This document shows, one piece after another, positions 6,955 to 10,475 of a stretch of 10,475 nt of DNA. The DNA lies in the NCBI GenBank assembly GCA_027031565.1, contig JALVPX010000207.1:1-10475 (forward strand), in the 5' to 3' direction. Source of the DNA: Deltaproteobacteria bacterium (GTDB taxonomy: Bacteria > Desulfobacterota > Dissulfuribacteria > Dissulfuribacterales > JALVPX01). Positions within the stretch are counted from its first letter, which is position 1. The number at the start of each line of letters is the position of its first letter. Below the pieces are notes generated by a model, which had not been told where the DNA came from, did not search any database, and was given only the letters and a program-made list of their open reading frames with translations. A program made the translations under genes and the position numbers.

Positions 6955-7599
6955 TTGCACTCCAAAAATATTGCAACAAGTATCGGATCAAAAAGATCCT
7001 GCTTCTTAAGCCTAATATATTATCTGGCAATAGCAGTCAGCTTTTTCATTCTGGTCACTGGATGCGCAACCCAAACACCCCGCCTGCTGGGGGGAGGCAA
7101 GAAGCCTGTGCCTATATGCGTCTTGGCGGTAAACAAAGCCGCTTTGGCTGAAAATCAGTTTCTTGACTATGCTGTAGATATAAGGCCTGTGATAGTGCCG
7201 GCGCACTTGTCTGAATTTGCAAGGGCACTGGATAAAATCGCCCTCAATTTGGCCACTAAACGAAGATGTTTTGCAAGGGTTCGGAGCAACGAAGGGGCTG
7301 AAATCGTAAATCCCTGGGTCAATAAAAGTAAATTGAACAAGGCAGTGATGGAGATCAAGGTGCCATACATATTGACACACACAGGGGGCAGTCCTGGCAA
7401 GATCGGAGTGGAAGTAAGCCTGTTTGCCGACACTGGCGAGCTCCTCTGGGAATCCTACGGCGAGGCCCTGCTGCAGCCGCAGCGGTGGAAAGACTTCATA
7501 ATATTTCAGGATCATTACGCCCCGGCCCCTTCGGTGCACGAAGGCTTCAGCGCACTTTTCGAGAACATCCTGGTGTATTTGGAAAGGGGCGGCGCCTGA
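6955..7599 (+). CDS. Predicted lipoprotein of unknown function
   Basis: A 214-aa protein with a lipoprotein signal. A short basic region (K13, R14) is followed by a hydrophobic stretch (about 17-33) and the lipobox VTGC with the lipidated cysteine at residue 37. The mature protein would be about 178 aa, anchored to a membrane and exposed to the periplasm. Residue 38 is alanine, which does not suggest an inner-membrane retention signal of the Asp+2 kind. I do not recognise the mature domain. It contains a segment with SLFADTGELLWESYGEAL, a strand-turn-strand pattern seen in several small outer-membrane lipoproteins, but this is not enough to name a family. The start is TTG, chosen because AGGGG lies 9 nt upstream and no other usable start lies before the signal peptide. 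It is divergent from the glycan operon and convergent with the aminotransferase gene, 14 bp apart. A role in envelope glycan export is possible but unsupported. Confidence 0.75.
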   Translation: MHSKNIATSIGSKRSCFLSLIYYLAIAVSFFILVTGCATQTPRLLGGGKKPVPICVLAVNKAALAENQFLDYAVDIRPVIVPAHLSEFARALDKIALNLATKRRCFARVRSNEGAEIVNPWVNKSKLNKAVMEIKVPYILTHTGGSPGKIGVEVSLFADTGELLWESYGEALLQPQRWKDFIIFQDHYAPAPSVHEGFSALFENILVYLERGGA

Positions 7600-7613
7600 A
7601 AAGGGTTGAATTC

Positions 7614-8807
7614 TCAGCCGAAGCGGCGCCGCATATAGGCCTCGACCCTGTCATAGGCCTCGTTCAATATTTCTTCAGGCGGCAGAAATACCACCCTGAA
7701 ATGGGGGGTTGGCGGCAGGTTCCCGAAACCGCTGCCATGGACCACAACCACCCCGGTTTCTCTTATCAGGTCCTTTACAAATTCCTTGTCATCCACATCC
7801 ACGGTGATTCTTGGAAAGGCATAAAAGGCGCCCGAGGGTTTCTGGCATGATATGCCGGGAATGCGGTTCAGACGCTCTACTGTGAGATCGCGCCGTTTGC
7901 GAAGCTTTCCTACAGCCGCTTTTATGTGCGAATTGTTGCCGTTGAGGGCAGGAGGAATGGCGAATTGCTTCGGGTGGTTGGCGCACAGCCGGGCCCGGGC
8001 GAGTTTCCGCATGGCCTCGGTGTAATCTTCAACAAGCTCAGGTAGGCCGCTTACTATTGCCCAGCCGATTCTGAAACCTGGGGCCAGGTAGCTCTTTGAT
8101 AGGCCGTTGAAGGTCACCATCGGAAGTTCCGGATCAAGGGATGCAATACTTATGTGCTCCTGGCTGTTCAGGATGAGCTTGTCATAGATTTCATCGCTGA
8201 AGATGACCAGATTGTGTTCCCTGGCAAGTTCGACGATTCCCCTCAAAGTTTCTTCGCTGTAAACGGCACCTGTGGGATTGTTGGGATTTATAACCACGAT
8301 GGCCTTTGTTTTCTGGTCGATCTGGCTGGCCATATGATCAACATCTGGCTCCCAGTTTTTGTCTTCATCTAGTCTGTACGGCCGAGGCTCTCCGATAAGT
8401 CTGGACAGGAGAGCATTGTAGAGCGGATAGCCTGGTGACGGCACCAGCACATTTTCGGCCTGATTCACCAGGGCAGAAAGGGCAAAATCAATGGCTTCAC
8501 TGGCTCCGGTGGTAATCAATATCTCATGGGGCTTGATTCCGTTTCTTTCAGCCTCCGCACGAATAGCTTCCACGGCCTCTGGCACACCTTCTGAGGCAGA
8601 ATAGCCTGTGTGATCCTGCTTCATTGCCTCATAGGCTGCCTCGATCAGGTGTTCGGGCGTATGAAAGTCAAAAAGAACTGGGTCCCCAATATTGAGATAA
8701 AAGAGATCCCCTCCCTTGGCCTTCCTCTTCTCTGCCTCGATTACGATATCCCTGATGGCATATTCTATATGTTCTGTGCGTTCGGAGGGTATTATTTTAC
8801 GGAGCAT
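7614..8807 (-). CDS. Class I/II PLP-dependent aminotransferase (alanine/aspartate aminotransferase-like)
   Basis: Predicted cytoplasmic fold-type I aminotransferase of 397 aa that transfers amino groups between an amino acid and a 2-oxo acid. Motifs, numbered from the ATG at 8807, are: substrate-pocket LNIGDP (38-43), TTGASEAI (99-106), NPNNPTG (174-180, PLP-binding Asn), SDEIYD (204-209, Asp pairing with the PLP nitrogen), NGLSKSYLAPGFRIGW with the PLP lysine K238, and a C-terminal HFRVVF with the arginine expected to bind the substrate carboxylate. The N-terminal IPSERTEHIEYAIRDIV resembles archaeal/bacterial AlaAT-like enzymes more than E. coli AspC. GTG at 8819 and ATG at 8813 are also in frame. 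The ATG at 8807 is preferred because GGAA lies 6 nt before it. Exact substrate (Ala/pyruvate, Asp, or a biosynthetic keto acid) is not determinable. A palindrome lies about 60 bp upstream. Confidence 0.92.
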   Translation of the reverse strand: MLRKIIPSERTEHIEYAIRDIVIEAEKRKAKGGDLFYLNIGDPVLFDFHTPEHLIEAAYEAMKQDHTGYSASEGVPEAVEAIRAEAERNGIKPHEILITTGASEAIDFALSALVNQAENVLVPSPGYPLYNALLSRLIGEPRPYRLDEDKNWEPDVDHMASQIDQKTKAIVVINPNNPTGAVYSEETLRGIVELAREHNLVIFSDEIYDKLILNSQEHISIASLDPELPMVTFNGLSKSYLAPGFRIGWAIVSGLPELVEDYTEAMRKLARARLCANHPKQFAIPPALNGNNSHIKAAVGKLRKRRDLTVERLNRIPGISCQKPSGAFYAFPRITVDVDDKEFVKDLIRETGVVVVHGSGFGNLPPTPHFRVVFLPPEEILNEAYDRVEAYMRRRFG

Positions 8808-8865
8808 GTTCATTTCCACAATAATTAAAATAGGTAAGGGCTAGAATTCACCCATTAAACAAAAT

Positions 8866-8879
8866 TGTCAATATTGACA
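8866..8879. promoter_or_regulatory. Perfect 14-bp palindrome, candidate operator overlapping a -35 box
   Basis: TGTCAATATTGACA is a perfect dyad in the gap upstream of the aminotransferase gene. Read on the minus strand, its second half continues as TTGACA, a consensus -35 element; a weak -10 candidate (AATTCT, 3 of 6) lies 17 nt further on. A dimeric repressor bound here would cover that promoter. Alternatively, the AT-rich dyad followed by TTTTGTTT on the minus strand could act as a weak terminator for the upstream gene. The operator reading is preferred because the stem would be weak. Confidence 0.42.
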
Positions 8880-8883
8880 TGGT

Positions 8884-8928
8884 AAAAAAATGACAGATCA
8901 AATCCTGCTCCTCTCACTCCCTGATCTG
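8884..8928 (-). terminator. Possible Rho-independent terminator of the MTHFR fusion gene
   Basis: On the minus strand, a 7-bp perfect inverted repeat (CAGATCA at 8928-8922 and TGATCTG at 8900-8894) is separated by 21 nt. TCA and then a run of seven T (8890-8884) follow. The stop codon at 8914-8916 lies in the loop. The stem is only moderately stable and the loop large, so this is a plausible but not strong terminator. Confidence 0.38.
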
Positions 8929-10475
8929 CAGCGTTTTTGGGCCTGATCCATGATTGTCGCGTCCCAGGAAATAATTCAGCCACGATGAACTCTTGTACAG
9001 GCTCCAATTCCTTGGCGGTAAGCAGGGCAGCGTGAAATCCTCTTTGCCTGCGTTCAACCTCTCGTAGATCCTCACATAGATGCATTTTTTCTTTCCCGGC
9101 CACACCTCGCACCATCCGTCCATGCTGCCGCCGCATGGACCATTGAGCAGATATTTGGGACACTGGGATTGCGGACACAGGTAGGCGTGTTCGCCCAATG
9201 TGCAGTCTCCGCATTCCTGGCAGGCATAGAGCAGGCCTTTTAACAAATATTCCATTGAGGTAAAGGCGGGCTCAAGTGAAGAACCTTCTATGGCGCCTGC
9301 AAGCCTTCCAAGCAATGGTGCCGCCGGTGAGGTCCTTGAAAAGGTAAGGTCATGCACCTTTTTGGAAAAGCGGAAGTGGGCCTTATCGGTGAAACTCACA
9401 TCCAATAAAGGTTGCGGAGCAGGAACAGGGCTGTTCAGACCGCTTTTCTCGTCCTCCTGGAAGTAGTAAAAATCCCATTCTTCAGCAAAAAGGAATTGAT
9501 CGATAAGATCTTCCCACCTTGAGGCCAAGAGTTTTGCCCTTTCCATTACCCAATCTATGTGTTGGTATGTAAGCTTGGGTCCGCTCAAGTGAACGCCTTC
9601 ATAGCCTATGCCAAACAATATGGCAGTGAGTGCTGCACCCAGCTCGAGGCGGGCCTGAAGCCCTGCTTCACGTCCAGACCTTGAGGCCTGTTCCAGTTTG
9701 TTTAAAAGTGCCTCGGGCATTGTGCATCCTGGAATTTTACCCTCATGCAGCACACGTGCCAGAGGAACAGTGGGCATGAACACGGTACCAATCAGGGGTA
9801 CGTTGAGTCCCTCAAGATCCATATACAGACGCAGTTCATGAAATTTCCTGGCATCGTAGCCAAGTTGTGTTATCACGAAGGCTGCGCCCTCAGCGATCTT
9901 GGTACGCAGCTTGAGGTATTGGGGAATCAATTCAGAAGCCGTCCGTTTGAAAGGCGACACCACACAGCCCGCACAGAAATTGGTGGGATTGACCATCACA
10001 CCGCCTCCAGGCGCCATGGGATCCACGAGCACGCCTTGGTTCAGGGTGGCAATCATTCCCAGAAGATGTATTGAGTCAATATCGAAAACTGGTTTGGCAG
10101 TGCCCCTGTAGCCGTATCGCGGATAATCACCCGTCATCACAAGAAGATTCTGTATGTTTTGACGGTCGAGTTCAAAAAGTTGACTCTCAATCTGGTTGCG
10201 GTTTTTATCTTTGCAAGAAAAATGGATTATTGGTTCCATGTTGAGGGCAATAATTTCTGAACCCAATGCCAGGGGAGACAGGGCAGGATTGCCGCCTGCA
10301 TTGTCCGTAATGGATACTGCTGCAATCTGTCCGGCCCTCGAGGCCTGCTGAACGAATCTTATAATAGAATCAAGGGCATGGCCCTTTGATGCCCGGGCAG
10401 GCACCAATTCAAAGGTGGCCACGAAGTTGTTCTGGAAGTCGAGCCGGCGCCTGGCCGTGCCTGCTGCCTGTCTGG
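8914..10475 (-). CDS. metF: Methylenetetrahydrofolate reductase fused to MetV-like cysteine-rich domain (5' end beyond window)
   Basis: Predicted flavoenzyme interconverting methylene- and methyl-tetrahydrofolate, feeding methionine synthesis or, in anaerobes, the methyl branch of the Wood-Ljungdahl pathway. The MTHFR barrel shows FELVPARASKG (flavin/folate strand with the conserved Glu), ITDNAGG, MTGDYPRYG, and a C-terminal barrel region with QLGYD and FMPTVPLARVL. After a spacer with no motif I know, a cysteine-rich segment (codons within 9082-9222) holds CQECGDC, LCPQSQC, GPCGG, WCE and KKC. This resembles the MTHFR C-terminal (MetV-type, PF12225-like) zinc domain. The GTG at 10422 is not the true start: it is the valine of FVATFELVP. 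The frame stays open to the right edge without any ATG, GTG or TTG, giving about 519 visible residues. The two parts are separate MetF and MetV subunits in some acetogens; here they are one polypeptide. A short terminator-like repeat overlaps the 3' end. Confidence 0.88.
   Translation of the reverse strand, partial: RQAAGTARRRLDFQNNFVATFELVPARASKGHALDSIIRFVQQASRAGQIAAVSITDNAGGNPALSPLALGSEIIALNMEPIIHFSCKDKNRNQIESQLFELDRQNIQNLLVMTGDYPRYGYRGTAKPVFDIDSIHLLGMIATLNQGVLVDPMAPGGGVMVNPTNFCAGCVVSPFKRTASELIPQYLKLRTKIAEGAAFVITQLGYDARKFHELRLYMDLEGLNVPLIGTVFMPTVPLARVLHEGKIPGCTMPEALLNKLEQASRSGREAGLQARLELGAALTAILFGIGYEGVHLSGPKLTYQHIDWVMERAKLLASRWEDLIDQFLFAEEWDFYYFQEDEKSGLNSPVPAPQPLLDVSFTDKAHFRFSKKVHDLTFSRTSPAAPLLGRLAGAIEGSSLEPAFTSMEYLLKGLLYACQECGDCTLGEHAYLCPQSQCPKYLLNGPCGGSMDGWCEVWPGKKKCIYVRIYERLNAGKEDFTLPCLPPRNWSLYKSSSWLNYFLGRDNHGSGPKTLQIRE

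Noticed and set aside
6985..6999. GGATC-AAAAA-GATCC inverted repeat as a regulatory hairpin
   Set aside because: It is only 5 bp per arm and lies within the signal-peptide codons of the lipoprotein; chance is likely.
7012..7539. 175-residue minus-strand frame opposite the lipoprotein gene
   Set aside because: The plus frame has a convincing signal peptide and lipobox; the minus frame looks like antisense noise with frequent Cys, His and Tyr and no domain.
8874..8897. Plus-strand promoter using TTGACA at 8874
   Set aside because: No -10 box at the proper distance and no plus-strand gene downstream; the hexamer arises from the palindrome.
8855..9214. 119-residue minus-strand frame over the MTHFR C-terminus
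   Set aside because: Overlaps the cysteine-rich domain in another frame; arginine-rich and featureless.
10420..10422. GTG at 10422 as start of the MTHFR gene
   Set aside because: It encodes the valine in the conserved FVATFELVP strand, and the open frame continues to the window edge with no start codon, so the gene begins outside the window.

Overview
The window looks like a chromosomal segment of an anaerobic Gram-negative bacterium. The evidence is an O-antigen/capsule-type ABC exporter ATPase with a substrate-recognition domain, a typical lipoprotein signal, a radical SAM protein, and a methylenetetrahydrofolate reductase fused to a cysteine-rich MetV-like domain of the kind known from acetogens and sulfate reducers. 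A Desulfobacterota-like host is my best guess. This is inference from gene families, since no rRNA or other marker gene is present.

Layout, left to right. From the left edge to 6864 lies one minus-strand operon of seven tightly packed genes. In transcription order they are: a Wzt-type ABC ATPase (6864-5695), a GT4 glycosyltransferase (5690-4656), a class I methyltransferase (4653-3892), a radical SAM protein with SPASM/twitch-type C-terminal cysteines (3895-2921), a protein joining a degenerate GT-A-like region to a methyltransferase (2924-1764), a GT2 glycosyltransferase (1771-710), and a zinc-ribbon methyltransferase cut by the left edge (713-1). Neighbouring genes overlap by 4 or 8 bp or are separated by 2-4 bp, so they are very probably co-transcribed and translationally coupled. 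A short divergent intergenic region (6865-6954) separates the operon from a plus-strand gene for an unrecognised lipoprotein (6955-7599). That gene converges on a minus-strand PLP-dependent aminotransferase (8807-7614). Upstream of the aminotransferase is a gap of about 105 bp with a perfect 14-bp palindrome and a possible terminator. The right end holds the MetF-MetV-like fusion gene, whose 5' end lies beyond the window.

Functional reading. The operon most likely makes and exports a surface polysaccharide. The two clear glycosyltransferases build it. Three methyltransferase domains and one radical SAM enzyme are available to decorate or cap it. The Wzt C-terminal domain fits a system in which the exporter recognises a modified chain end, as known for methyl-capped O antigens of the ABC pathway. 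The permease partner (Wzm) is not in this window. The most unusual elements are the radical SAM enzyme inside a glycan operon and the GT-like/methyltransferase fusion. The right-hand genes belong to central metabolism (amino-acid transamination and one-carbon metabolism) and have no obvious link to the glycan operon. No CRISPR, tRNA, rRNA, insertion sequence or phage gene was seen, and no gene-free stretch exceeds 300 bp.
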